From contig NZ_JBHYDX010000019.1 in assembly GCF_051860505.1 (NCBI RefSeq), forward strand, positions 1-64,000: DNA of 64,000 nt. The letters run 5' to 3'. Source of the stretch: Pannonibacter sp051860505 (lineage in GTDB: Bacteria; Pseudomonadota; Alphaproteobacteria; Rhizobiales; Stappiaceae). The notes under the pieces are model-generated. The model was not told the DNA's origin, did not search any database, and saw only the letters and a program-made list of their open reading frames with translations. Shown here piece after piece: positions 49,288 through 58,525 of the stretch (its first letter is position 1; each line of letters begins with the position of its first letter). The translations under genes were made by a program, and so were the position numbers.

Positions 49288-51517
49288 TCCGGCCGTCGAT
49301 CAGGCTGTCGGCAATGACCGGGGCAATTTCATGCGCCGGGCCCGGGCGGCTGATGTAATAGCCCTGAAGCCGCTCGCAACCGATCGAGGTCAGGAATTCC
49401 ATCTGCTCTGGCGTCTCGATGCCTTCGGCGACGACAGTCATGCCCAGGGCCTCGCCAAGGTCGATGATCGTGCGCAGAATGGCCTGGGCCTGCGGACAGT
49501 CCCCGGCCGGCAGGATGAAATCCCGGTCGATCTTGAGAATGTCGAAGGGGAAGCGGCGCAGGTAGCTCAGCGATGAATAGCCGGAGCCGAAGTCGTCGAG
49601 CGCGATCTTGATGCCGAGTTCCCGCAGCCGCTTCATCACGTTGAGCACGGCCATGTCCTTGCCGGCAAACACCGTTTCCGTCACTTCGATTTCCAGCCGC
49701 GATGGTGGCAGGTCAAAGGAGGCGAGCGTCTCGATCAACTGGTCGATGAAACGCGGATGGCGGAACTGGGTTGGCGAGATGTTGACCGAGATCATGACAT
49801 CCGGCCACAGATGCGCATCGCGGCAAGCACGGCGCAGCACCCAGAGCCCCAGATCATTGATCAGGCCCGTTTCCTCGGCAATCGGCACGAAGCTCGCAGG
49901 GCTGATCGGGCCGCGTTCGGGATGATTCCAGCGCACCAGGGTCTCGATGGCGCTGATCTTGCCGGTCTTCGACGACAGCTGCGGCTGGTAGGCGACGGCC
50001 AGCGCGTCATTGTCGATGGCGCGGCGCAGTTCGCGGGCGATGTTGTCGCGCGTCTGGACATATTCTTCCATCGAAGGATCGAAGAACGACCAGCGGCCGC
50101 GTCCGTTGGCCTTCGCATCATAGAGCGCGATGTCGGCCTTGCGCAGCAGTTCGCCGGCCCCGGTGCCGTCCTGGGGAGAGATCGCCGCGCCCATTGACAG
50201 GCTGACGAACAGCTCGGTTCCGGCCACTTTGACCGGACGGATCAACTCATCCTGCACCCGGCTCAGCTGGTACTCGATCAACGCGCGCGACGAGCACTGG
50301 CTCAGCACCATGGCGAATTCATCGCCAGAGATGCGGGCAAGGGTGCCGGTCGGAGGTACGACACCGCGCAGCCGGGCGGTGACGGCGCGCAACACCTCGT
50401 CGCCCGCCGCATGGCCGAGGGTATCGTTGATGTCCTTGAAGTGATCGAGGTCGATGTAGACCACCGCCGTCAGGCCCTTGTCGTCATAGGCATGCGCCAG
50501 GGTCTGGGTCAGGAGCCCGGTAAAATAGTCGCGGTTGGGCAGGCCGGTCAGGCTGTCATGCTGGGCGGCATAGACGGCTTTTGCCTCGCTGCTGGCAAGT
50601 TTGCGGGTGGATGAGCGGGCATAGTTCAGCAGCACGCCGGTCAGGACGGCAACAGCGAGCGCCAGGATCACCATCACCGGCAGGATCCGGTTGAGCATTT
50701 CAGAGCCCGGGCTTTTCGAAACCCAGTTCAGCCGTACAACCGGCTGGTTGTTCGGATCCCGCAGCACCAAGTCTGCCATGCCGCTGCGGCTGTTGCCAGG
50801 CTGCGTTGCGGCAATGCTCGACAGGCCGGCCATTTCCGACAGGCGGCCTAGCGCCAGGCTGTTGAGTGGCACGAAACTCACGATCACCGAAGGCGGTTCG
50901 CGCTCCGCGCCGATGGTGTGCAGGTCGGGGGCGATGGCTGTCACGGAGAAATAGTAAGGCGCGGCATCGATGCGCGCGAGACCGGTTTCGAACAGGGAAT
51001 GATGGAAGTTGCGATAGACCGGCTGGAACTTGTAGGTCCCAGAGGGGGTACGCACGAAACTGTTGATGTAACGGGCCCGGACCCGCGCAATTGGGCCTTT
51101 CAGGGCATTTAGCAACTGGTCATTGACCCAGTTGCTGTCGCCGGAGCGATCGAAGGCGACGAGAACTTCGCGCCTGCTGTCCAGGATCAGGCTGCGGCTA
51201 TGACCATAGCCTTCCGCGAGCCAGGCCGAGACGTGATGGCGCAGCCAGTCACGGCTTTCGGTGCCGCGTTCAGCGCGAAAGAACGCATCATCCCAGACGG
51301 CGGCCCCTTCCTGCTGCTTGGCGATCTGGTCCAGCTGCAGCTGGATCGCTTCCTGCAACAGGTTGCGCTCGCTGGTGACGGCCGCCTCATCGGTGAGCCG
51401 GGAAGACCAGACAAGAATGGCAAAGACGAAGACAACGGCAAGCGCAACAATCCCGATCACCGGCATGATGATCGTATTGGCAATCTTGCCACTTCTTGCG
51501 CTTGATCCCGATTCCAT
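49253..51517 (-). CDS. CHASE4-GGDEF-EAL membrane c-di-GMP signalling protein
   Basis: A 754-residue protein: first membrane helix 13-37, periplasmic CHASE4 sensor (LQLDQIAKQQEGAAVWDDAFF) about 50-270, second helix 279-299, GGDEF domain 315-480 and EAL domain 495-745. The cyclase signature reads SGDEF (397-401) rather than GGDEF, and no inhibitory RxxD precedes it. The phosphodiesterase signature reads ETL (525-527) rather than EAL, but DDFGSGYSSL (641-650) is intact. One or both activities may persist; SGDEF is tolerated in some cyclases. It stands alone, convergent with the MerR gene. Confidence 0.92.
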   Translation of the reverse strand: MESGSSARSGKIANTIIMPVIGIVALAVVFVFAILVWSSRLTDEAAVTSERNLLQEAIQLQLDQIAKQQEGAAVWDDAFFRAERGTESRDWLRHHVSAWLAEGYGHSRSLILDSRREVLVAFDRSGDSNWVNDQLLNALKGPIARVRARYINSFVRTPSGTYKFQPVYRNFHHSLFETGLARIDAAPYYFSVTAIAPDLHTIGAEREPPSVIVSFVPLNSLALGRLSEMAGLSSIAATQPGNSRSGMADLVLRDPNNQPVVRLNWVSKSPGSEMLNRILPVMVILALAVAVLTGVLLNYARSSTRKLASSEAKAVYAAQHDSLTGLPNRDYFTGLLTQTLAHAYDDKGLTAVVYIDLDHFKDINDTLGHAAGDEVLRAVTARLRGVVPPTGTLARISGDEFAMVLSQCSSRALIEYQLSRVQDELIRPVKVAGTELFVSLSMGAAISPQDGTGAGELLRKADIALYDAKANGRGRWSFFDPSMEEYVQTRDNIARELRRAIDNDALAVAYQPQLSSKTGKISAIETLVRWNHPERGPISPASFVPIAEETGLINDLGLWVLRRACRDAHLWPDVMISVNISPTQFRHPRFIDQLIETLASFDLPPSRLEIEVTETVFAGKDMAVLNVMKRLRELGIKIALDDFGSGYSSLSYLRRFPFDILKIDRDFILPAGDCPQAQAILRTIIDLGEALGMTVVAEGIETPEQMEFLTSIGCERLQGYYISRPGPAHEIAPVIADSLIDGRIKIAANKLRAS

Positions 51518-51634
51518 CCTTGCCTACCCTGCATGAGTCAGCGAACGCTAGCGCAGACGCCTTAAGGAAAGGCCGACGAATATAGTTAAAAATACCTGAT
51601 CATCGAACATCGATGAATGAAATACAGTTGCGCC

Positions 51635-52345
51635 TCAAAGCAGTTGCAGGCCCCGGAAACTGACTTCCGTGCCCCGGGCAACGATGATGTGGTCATGCAC
51701 CTCGATGCCCAGCGGCTTGGCGATGTCGATGATCTGACGGGTCATCTGGATGTCCGCGCGCGACGGCGTCGGATCGCCGGAGGGATGGTTGTGCACGAGG
51801 ATGATCGCCGTGGCCGACAGCTCCAGCGCCCGGCGGATCACTTCGCGTGGATAGACCGGGGTGTGATCGACCGTGCCGCGCTGCTGCACTTCATCGGCGA
51901 TCAGGCCGTTCTTCTTGTCGAGGAACAGGATGCGGAATTCCTCGCGCTCTTCATGCGAGCTGGCCGCGCGCAGGTAGTCCACCACCTTCGACCAGGATGA
52001 CAGCGCATCGCGCGTATTCACTTCAGCCCTGGCGTAGCGCTTGGCGGCGGCCTGCAGCAGCTTCAGATCATCCGCCACCCGCTCGCCGACGCCCTTCACC
52101 TCGAGAAGCCGCGCCCGTGGGGCCGCCAACACGCCTGCGAAGGAGCCGAACCTGGCCAGCAGCGCCTTGGCGATTGGCTTGGTGTCGGCGCGCTTGATCG
52201 TGGCAAACAGGATCAGTTCGAGGAGTTCGTAATCGGCAAAGCCGTCTGCGCCATGCGCGCGAAAGCGGTCGCGCAGCCGGTCACGATGACCAAGATAATG
52301 CGCCGGGGCCGGGGCATCGGAAAATCCGGTGTCATCCTCGGCCAT
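51635..52345 (-). CDS. radC: RadC (JAB/MPN-domain) protein
   Basis: A 236-residue RadC with an N-terminal helix-hairpin-helix-like part (LLEVKGVGERVADDLKLLQ) and a C-terminal JAB metalloprotease-type domain with HNHPSGDPTPSRAD. Long called a DNA repair protein, its role is in fact unsettled. In Rhizobiales radC usually follows map, as here, with map upstream on the same strand. Confidence 0.92.
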   Translation of the reverse strand: MAEDDTGFSDAPAPAHYLGHRDRLRDRFRAHGADGFADYELLELILFATIKRADTKPIAKALLARFGSFAGVLAAPRARLLEVKGVGERVADDLKLLQAAAKRYARAEVNTRDALSSWSKVVDYLRAASSHEEREEFRILFLDKKNGLIADEVQQRGTVDHTPVYPREVIRRALELSATAIILVHNHPSGDPTPSRADIQMTRQIIDIAKPLGIEVHDHIIVARGTEVSFRGLQLL

Positions 52346-52429
52346 AGCGTCTCCTCGCCGGCCGTTTCGCTAGCGCGCGTATGGCGTTTCGGGTGTCCAG
52401 GATGCGGGAAAAGCGCTGGATGTATGTGA

Positions 52430-52650
52430 TCCTGCCGAAGCCGTTCTGTCCCCCTCCCCCTTGAGGGGAGGGGTCAGGGGTGGGGGTAACAGCTTGCAAG
52501 CGCGGGGAAACTGATGTTTCGCGTCCGGCTTGTTCAACAGGCTTTGTCATCGGACCGGTTCTCTCGGGGACCCCCACCCCTCACCCCTCCCCCAAAGGGG
52601 GAGGGGAACTGAGAGGCCTCAATTACAGTCGGCGTTCACATGCGATTGCG
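52430..52650. repeat. Intact copy of the dispersed inverted-repeat element between map and radC
   Basis: The left arm CCCCCTCCCCCTTGAGGGGA is at about 52449 and the right arm CACCCCTCACCCCTCCCCCA at about 52576, followed by GGGGGAGGGGAACTGAGAGG. Both arms are ordered rather than homopolymeric. The trailing word CACATGCGATTGCGAAGGG resembles flanks at other copies. The 337-base gap holds nothing else. Confidence 0.72.
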
Positions 52651-52682
52651 AAGGGTTGTGGCTGCTTGCCTGTGCCCGCGTC

Positions 52683-53510
52683 CTACCGGTCGAAGCCGGG
52701 CCGGTGCAGGCCCTTTGGCGATAGGGTAAAGATCTCGCAGCCGTCCGGCGTGATGCCGATGGAATGTTCGAACTGCGCCGACAGCGAGCGGTCGCGGGTG
52801 ACCGCTGTCCAGCCGTCGCTCAGCACCTTCACCTGCGGCCGGCCAAGGTTCACCATCGGCTCGATGGTGAAGATCATGCCGGGCTTCAGCTCGACACCTT
52901 CGCCGGGCCGGCCATAGTGCAGGATGTTCGGCGTGTCGTGGAACAGGCGCCCGAGGCCATGGCCGCAGAAATCGCGCACAACCGAGCAGCGCTCGCGCTC
53001 GACGAAGGTCTGGATCGCCGCGCCGATGTCGCCGGTGGTGTTGCCGGGTTTGGCTGCGGCGATGCCCAGCATCAGGCTTTCGTAGGTGACTTCGATCAGC
53101 CGCTCGGCCGCGCGCTTCAGTTCGCCCACCGGATACATCCGGCTCGAATCGCCATGCCAGCCATCGACGATATAGGTGACGTCGATGTTGACGATGTCAC
53201 CGTCGCGCAGCGGCTTGTCATTGGGAATGCCGTGGCAGACGACGTGGTTGATCGAGGTGCAGGAGAACTTGGTGTAGCCGCGGTAGTAGAGCGTCGCCGG
53301 CAGGGCGTTGTGCTCCCGGCCGAAGGCCTGCACGAAATCATCGATCTCCTGAGTGGTCACGCCCGGCTTGACGATATCGGCCAGGGCATCAAGGCAGGCC
53401 GCCGTCACGGCGCCAGCCTTGCGCATGCCGGCGAAGTCTTCCGGCCCGTAAAGGCGGACCTGTCCGGTGTTCTTCAGGGGTGCTGTTGCCGCGTCGATAT
53501 AGGTGACCAT
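52683..53510 (-). CDS. map: Methionine aminopeptidase, type I
   Basis: Removes N-terminal methionine from nascent proteins. The 275-residue product has the metal-ligand sequence in order: INHVVCHGIP, VNIDVTYIVDGWHGD, DFCGHGLGRLFHD, MIFTIEPMVN and FEHSIGIT. The start MVTYIDAATAPLKNTGQ is the usual alphaproteobacterial form, although no ribosome binding site is obvious and the frame is open for 130 codons upstream; a start at MNDDSLPDSR (about 44 residues earlier) cannot be excluded. Confidence 0.93.
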   Translation of the reverse strand: MVTYIDAATAPLKNTGQVRLYGPEDFAGMRKAGAVTAACLDALADIVKPGVTTQEIDDFVQAFGREHNALPATLYYRGYTKFSCTSINHVVCHGIPNDKPLRDGDIVNIDVTYIVDGWHGDSSRMYPVGELKRAAERLIEVTYESLMLGIAAAKPGNTTGDIGAAIQTFVERERCSVVRDFCGHGLGRLFHDTPNILHYGRPGEGVELKPGMIFTIEPMVNLGRPQVKVLSDGWTAVTRDRSLSAQFEHSIGITPDGCEIFTLSPKGLHRPGFDR

Positions 53511-53793
53511 GTCCGAAAGGGGTGTCCGTATCTGTTCTGTCCTGCGCCGGATCGAGGCGGACCGCCGGGAGAGGGGGCGGCGCCGGCCTGAAGCGCCACC
53601 CTTCACAAGGCGGCTGTCCGGTAGGCTGTCATCGTTCATCGCGTGTGCCGTTGTCCTTCCCGTTAATATGCGCGGCGGCATCGCGCAAGGAAAGACCTTC
53701 CGGCATGGCGCGGGATTTTTGTTTGGCGCGCCGAATGACCCCTCTTGGCTCTTGCGAAGCCGCTTTGGCAGCGCTAGGTGATGCCGTCTTGCC

Positions 53794-53878
53794 GCGGACG
53801 TGGTGAAACCGGTAGCCACAGCAGACTTAAAATCTGCCGTCTTCTGACATGCGGGTTCGAGTCCCGCCGTCCGCACCA
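53794..53878 (+). tRNA. tRNA-Leu (UAA anticodon)
   Basis: An acceptor stem GCGGACG/CGTCCGC, D-arm with GGTAGC, anticodon stem-loop GCAGA-CTTAAAA-TCTGC with anticodon TAA, a short variable arm, T-arm GCGGGTTCGAGTCCCGC, discriminator A and encoded CCA. It lies between map and the lacI-type gene. Confidence 0.95.
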
Positions 53879-53899
53879 ATCCCACCCGTCGCCTCCGCC

Positions 53900-55027
53900 T
53901 CACAGGTTCGTTGGTAGCAGGATTTCGACGCGAATTTTTTCCTGCGAGTCCAGCGTGCTGCGCTGGTCGGACATGGCTTTCAACTTGCGGATGGCGCTGC
54001 GGGCCAGGTGCCCAGGATCCTGGGTGATCACGGCATCCACGCCGCCGCCGCGCAGGGCCTGTTCCGTAAAGGGCGTGCGCTCATGAGCGATAGTGACGAT
54101 GTGTCCCGGCATGCGTCCGCCTGCGCCCGGATCCTGACCCTGGTCCTGGCCTCGGCGGATCTCGTCCAGCACGGTCAGCGGGATGCGGGGCTCCGAGGAC
54201 AGGATATACGCCGCCACCACGGACTGGCGGCGCAGGGCTTCGGCGATGATCCGCCGGGCCCGATCCGCATTGCCATAGGTTTCCAGCGAGGGTAGGGCAG
54301 TGAGATGCGGAAACTGGGCGTTGATCACCCGGTCGAAGCCGAGCCGCCGCTCCAGACTGTCCCGCGACTGCATGGTCTCCGAGACAATCAGTATGCTGCC
54401 GCTCGTGGCGCGTACGAAGCGGCCGAGGAGCGTGGCGGCTGTCGCTCCGGCGGCGTGGTTGTCGATGCCGACCCAGTCGCCGTCAATCGGCTGGTTGGAG
54501 ATGAAGGGCAGGGCCTTCACGCCCCTTTCGCGCAGGCGCAGGATGGCGTCGCGCACCTGCGGTGTTTCCGGCGCCATGATCGCCACGCCGTCGCACACCG
54601 AGGCATCCAGCGTGCCGAGATAGGCGGCGATGGCGTGCGGATCGTTTTCATCGAGCTGCTTGACTGCCGTCGTCGCCATGTCGTCGACCAGGATCATGTC
54701 CGCCTCGCGGATGTGGCGGATGATCTCGGTCAGGAACAGGTCGCCTGAGCGTGGAAGCACGAAGATGAAGCGATAGGCGCGGTTCTTGGCAAGGTTCGCC
54801 GCTGACAGGTTGCGGACGAAGCCGAGGTCCTGGATCGCCTTGTTGACCTTGTCGATGGTCTTCTGCTTCACGCCTTCGCGCGCATTCAGCACCCGATCGA
54901 CCGTTGCGCGGCTGACGCCTGCAGCCTTGGCAAGGTCCTTCGTTGTCGGACGGATGAGGTTGAACCCGTCATCGAGCGCGTCGAATTCGTGATCTCGATC
55001 AGACTGTTGGCTTCTATGAAGCGTCAT
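53900..55027 (-). CDS. LacI family transcriptional regulator
   Basis: A 375-residue LacI/GalR regulator. After a charged N-terminal extension of about 27 residues (MTLHRSQQSDRDHEFDALDD...) comes the DNA-binding domain TTKDLAKAAGVSRATVDRVLNAREGVKQKTI and hinge, then a type I periplasmic-binding-like effector domain (FIFVLPRSGDLFLTEI, DGVAIMAPETP, VGIDNHAAGATAATLLGRF). It is divergent from the polyol/ketose transport operon, across an intergenic region with a perfect operator-like palindrome, so it is its likely repressor. Confidence 0.9.
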   Translation of the reverse strand: MTLHRSQQSDRDHEFDALDDGFNLIRPTTKDLAKAAGVSRATVDRVLNAREGVKQKTIDKVNKAIQDLGFVRNLSAANLAKNRAYRFIFVLPRSGDLFLTEIIRHIREADMILVDDMATTAVKQLDENDPHAIAAYLGTLDASVCDGVAIMAPETPQVRDAILRLRERGVKALPFISNQPIDGDWVGIDNHAAGATAATLLGRFVRATSGSILIVSETMQSRDSLERRLGFDRVINAQFPHLTALPSLETYGNADRARRIIAEALRRQSVVAAYILSSEPRIPLTVLDEIRRGQDQGQDPGAGGRMPGHIVTIAHERTPFTEQALRGGGVDAVITQDPGHLARSAIRKLKAMSDQRSTLDSQEKIRVEILLPTNL

Positions 55028-55101
55028 TTTTCTTGCGCTGCGTCCGTTTCCCGTCGCCATCAATAGCATGATTTGAGACACGAGCATCATTTTTTGCTTG
55101 T

Positions 55102-55121
55102 TTTGAGACACGTGTCTCAAA
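55102..55121. promoter_or_regulatory. Operator-like perfect palindrome for the LacI regulator
   Basis: TTTGAGACACGTGTCTCAAA is a perfect 20-base palindrome with a central CG, the usual form of LacI-family operators. A partial second site (TTTGAGACACGAGCATCA) starts at about 55072. A possible promoter TTGCTT (55094) - 17 bases - TCAAAT (55117) overlaps the palindrome, which would suit repression of the rightward operon. Confidence 0.75.
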
Positions 55122-55190
55122 TAATGTTGCTGCAACGGACAGGTGAAGCCGAGGAGGGCGAGGCCGGTCTGTTTTGGGAGGAACGATCCA

Positions 55191-56513
55191 ATGAAATCCA
55201 GACTGCTGATGGCAGGCGCAAGCGCCCTGCTGATGTGCGGGCTTGCCGGCAACGCCAAGGCCGAGAACCTCACCCTGTGCTGGGCGTCCTGGGACCCGGC
55301 CAATGCCCTTGTCGAGCTGAGCAAGGACTTCGAGAAGAGCTCCGGCCACAAGATGAGCTTCGAATTCGTGCCCTGGCCGAATTTTGCCGACCGCATGCTC
55401 AACGAGCTGAATTCCGGCGGCAAGCTGTGCGACCTGATGATCGGCGACAGCCAGTGGATCGGCGGCGCGGCGGAAAACGGCCACTACGTGAAGCTCAACG
55501 ACTTCTTCGATGCCAATGGCATCAAGATGAGCGACTTCATCGATGCCACCGTCATGGGTTATTCCGAATGGCCGAAGGGCACGCCGAACTATTGGGCGCT
55601 GCCGGCCTTTGGTGACGTGGTAGGCTGGACCTATCGCAAGGACTGGTTCGCCCGTCCGGAGCTGCGCGCCGAGTACAAGGCCAAGTACGGCCGTGAGCTG
55701 GAAGCGCCGCAGACCTTTGCCGAGCTGAAGGACATCGCCACATTCTTCCAGGGCCGCGAGATCGACGGCACCAAGGTCTATGGCGCCTCAATCTACACCG
55801 AGCGCGGCTCGGAGGGCATTACCATGGGCGTCATGGACGTGCTCTACAGCTTCGGCTTCCTGTACCAGAACCCGGACAAGCCCTATGACATGGAGGGCTT
55901 TGTCAATTCCAAGGGCTCCGTCGCAGGGCTGGAATATTACAAGTCGCTTTATGACTGCTGCACCCCTCCGGGCTCGTCCAACGGCTACATGAGCGAAGGC
56001 ATCGATGCCTTCAAGTCGGGCCAGGTGGCGATGCAGATGAACTTCGCCTTCACCTGGCCGGGCTTTGAGAGCGATGCCAATGTCGGCAAGGGCAAGACCG
56101 GGTATTTCGTCAACCCGAAGGGGCCGGATGGCAAGCAGTTCGCCCAGCTCGGCGGCCAGGGTATTTCGGTTGTCTCCTATTCGCAGAAGAAGGATGCCGC
56201 GCTTGAATACATCAAGTGGTTTGCCCAGCCGGATGTCCAGGCGAAGTGGTGGACGATGGGCGGCTTCTCCTGCCTGAAGGCGGTGACGCTGGCCCCTGAC
56301 TTCCCCAAGAGCCAGCCCTACGCCCAGGCCTTCCTCGACTCGATGGCCGTGGTGAAGGACTTCTGGGCGGATCCCAGCTACGCCACCCTGCTGCAGGATG
56401 CCCAGAAGCGGTTCCATGACTATGTCGTGGCCGGCAATGGCACGGCACAGGAAGCGCTGGATGGTCTCGTCCGCGACTGGATCGAGACCTTCGAGGATGA
56501 TGGCAAGCTCTGA
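55191..56513 (+). CDS. ABC transporter substrate-binding protein (family 1, sugar/polyol type)
   Basis: A 440-residue exported binding protein: signal peptide MKSRLLMAGASALLMCGLAGNAKA, then the family 1 fold (LTLCWASWDPANALVELSKDFEK, VPWPNFADRMLNELNSGG, DLMIGDSQWIGGAAENG). The mature part is rich in aromatic residues (WPKGTPNYWALPAFGD), as expected for sugar or polyol binding. GGGAGGAACG precedes the ATG; a 16-codon upstream extension is not used. First gene of the operon. Confidence 0.9.
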   Translation: MKSRLLMAGASALLMCGLAGNAKAENLTLCWASWDPANALVELSKDFEKSSGHKMSFEFVPWPNFADRMLNELNSGGKLCDLMIGDSQWIGGAAENGHYVKLNDFFDANGIKMSDFIDATVMGYSEWPKGTPNYWALPAFGDVVGWTYRKDWFARPELRAEYKAKYGRELEAPQTFAELKDIATFFQGREIDGTKVYGASIYTERGSEGITMGVMDVLYSFGFLYQNPDKPYDMEGFVNSKGSVAGLEYYKSLYDCCTPPGSSNGYMSEGIDAFKSGQVAMQMNFAFTWPGFESDANVGKGKTGYFVNPKGPDGKQFAQLGGQGISVVSYSQKKDAALEYIKWFAQPDVQAKWWTMGGFSCLKAVTLAPDFPKSQPYAQAFLDSMAVVKDFWADPSYATLLQDAQKRFHDYVVAGNGTAQEALDGLVRDWIETFEDDGKL

Positions 56514-56642
56514 GTGAACGTTGCCCGGGCGCGGCATGGCTGCCGCGCCTGCGGTCCCGCGAAGCTCCTTACCGGACGCTGCCTTGCTGGCGTGTTGCAG
56601 GCCTTGAGCTGGCCAGCGCCTGGCCTTGAAACTGGAAACACC

Positions 56643-57590
56643 ATGACCGACCAATCGACAGACCGGGCGCCAACGGCCTCCCGGCCGCTGCGGGGGCATG
56701 TCGTCAGGGGGTTGAGTGACCGGGCGGTGGCCTGGATCTTCATCGGCCCGACGATCCTGCTGCTGCTGGCGATCAACATCTTCCCGCTGATCTGGACCAT
56801 CCGGCTGAGCCTGACCAACTACCGCGCCAATCGCACCGCGGAGGCTGTCGAGTGGGTGGGGCTGCGCAACTATCAGCGCATCCTGACCGATCCCGACATC
56901 TGGCACACCATGCAGGCGACGGCGCATTTCCTGATCTGGACCATCGTCCTGCAGGTGCTGATCGGCTTCACGCTGGCCTATCTGATCAACAAGAAATTCC
57001 GGGGCAACGACCTGTGGACCACGCTCATCGTCCTGCCGATGATGCTGAGCCCGGCGGTGGTCGGCAATTTCTGGACCTTCCTGTACCAGCCGCAGATCGG
57101 CCTCTTCAACTACGTCGTCGGCTATCTCTCCGGCGTTGACCCCTCGTCCTTCTCGATGATCGGGGATGTCGCTCTGGCTCCCTGGGCGATCGTGATTGTC
57201 GACACCTGGATGTGGACGCCGTTCGTCATGCTCATCTGCCTCGCTGGCCTGCGCTCCATTCCGGAGTCCATCTACGAGGCGGCGGAATGTGACCGGGCCA
57301 GCAAATGGCGGCAGTTCTGGACCATCACCATCCCGATGGCGCTGCCTTTCCTCATGCTGGCGGTTCTGTTCCGCGGCATCGAGAACTTCAAGATGTTCGA
57401 CCTGGTCGTGCAGCTGACCGGCGGCGGTCCCGGGTCCATCACCGAGTTGACCTCGATCAACCTCAAGCGCGAAGCCTTCGAGAAGTGGCGCACCGGCTAC
57501 GCCAGCGCCTATGCCGTGATCCTCTTCGTCACCGTCTTTGGCCTTGCCTCGATCTATGTGAAGGCGCTCAACAAGGTGAAGCAGCGATGA
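56643..57590 (+). CDS. ABC transporter permease 1 (MalF type)
   Basis: A 315-residue inner-membrane permease with six predicted helices and the EAA coupling loop ESIYEAAECDRASKWRQFWTITIPMALP. It should pair with the next permease. MTDQSTDRAP is chosen as start because the 43 codons upstream look non-coding; the ribosome binding site is weak. Its stop overlaps the start of the next gene (ATGA). Confidence 0.9.
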   Translation: MTDQSTDRAPTASRPLRGHVVRGLSDRAVAWIFIGPTILLLLAINIFPLIWTIRLSLTNYRANRTAEAVEWVGLRNYQRILTDPDIWHTMQATAHFLIWTIVLQVLIGFTLAYLINKKFRGNDLWTTLIVLPMMLSPAVVGNFWTFLYQPQIGLFNYVVGYLSGVDPSSFSMIGDVALAPWAIVIVDTWMWTPFVMLICLAGLRSIPESIYEAAECDRASKWRQFWTITIPMALPFLMLAVLFRGIENFKMFDLVVQLTGGGPGSITELTSINLKREAFEKWRTGYASAYAVILFVTVFGLASIYVKALNKVKQR

Positions 57591-58525
57591 GCAGCTATTC
57601 CGTCACCCATCCCTCGCTGAGGCAGAAGTGGTTCGCCGGTGTGATCGTCGTCGTCTATGCGCTCATCACGCTGATGCCGCTGATCTGGATCGTCGCCACC
57701 GGCTTCAAGTCGCCCTCCGATGCCATTGCCTATCCGCCCAAGGTCGTGTTCGAACCAACGCTGGAAGGCTACGTCAACCTGTTCACCACGCGCACCCGGC
57801 TTTCGCCGGAGGCCCTGGCGGCGGCAGGTCCCGCTCAGACCTGGTACGACGAGATCGTGCGCCAGTATGACATGGTCATTTCCGGTCCCAGCCGCTATGG
57901 CGAGCGCTTCTTCAACTCCGTCATCATCGGCTTCGGCTCCACCTTCCTGTCGATCTTCCTCGGCACGCTGGCGGCCTATGGCTTCTCAAGGTTCCGGGTG
58001 CCGCTGAAGGATGACCTCCTGTTCTTCATCCTGTCGACGCGGATGATGCCGCCGGTGGCGGTCGCCATTCCGATCTTCCTGATGTTCCGCGAGGTCGGCC
58101 TGTCCGACACGCATCTGGGCATGATCCTGCTCTACACAGCCGTCAACCTGTCCCTGTCTGTCTGGCTGCTCAAGGGCTTCATCGACGAGATCCCGATCGA
58201 ATACGAGGAAGCTGCGCTCATCGACGGCTACACGCGGTTCCAGGCCTTCTACAAGGTGGTGCTGCCGCAGGCCGCGACCGGGATCGCCTCGACGGCAATC
58301 TTCTGCCTGATCTTTGCCTGGAACGAATACGCCTTCGCGGTGCTGCTCACCTCCGGCACGGCGCAGACCGCGCCGCCCTTCATTCCGACGATCATCGGCG
58401 TCGGCAAGGACTGGCCGGCGGTTGCCGCTGGCGCCACCCTGTTCCTCGTCCCGGTCATGGTCTTCACCGTCCTGTTGCGCAAGCACCTGTTGCGCGGGAT
58501 CACCTTCGGAGCTGTCCGCAAATGA
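57587..58525 (+). CDS. ABC transporter permease 2 (MalG type)
   Basis: A 312-residue permease with six helices and EAA loop EYEEAALIDGYTRFQAFYKVVLPQAATG. A long periplasmic loop follows the first helix (about residues 45-110). It is coupled to permease 1 by ATGA and to the small membrane gene downstream by another ATGA. Confidence 0.9.
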   Translation: MSSYSVTHPSLRQKWFAGVIVVVYALITLMPLIWIVATGFKSPSDAIAYPPKVVFEPTLEGYVNLFTTRTRLSPEALAAAGPAQTWYDEIVRQYDMVISGPSRYGERFFNSVIIGFGSTFLSIFLGTLAAYGFSRFRVPLKDDLLFFILSTRMMPPVAVAIPIFLMFREVGLSDTHLGMILLYTAVNLSLSVWLLKGFIDEIPIEYEEAALIDGYTRFQAFYKVVLPQAATGIASTAIFCLIFAWNEYAFAVLLTSGTAQTAPPFIPTIIGVGKDWPAVAAGATLFLVPVMVFTVLLRKHLLRGITFGAVRK

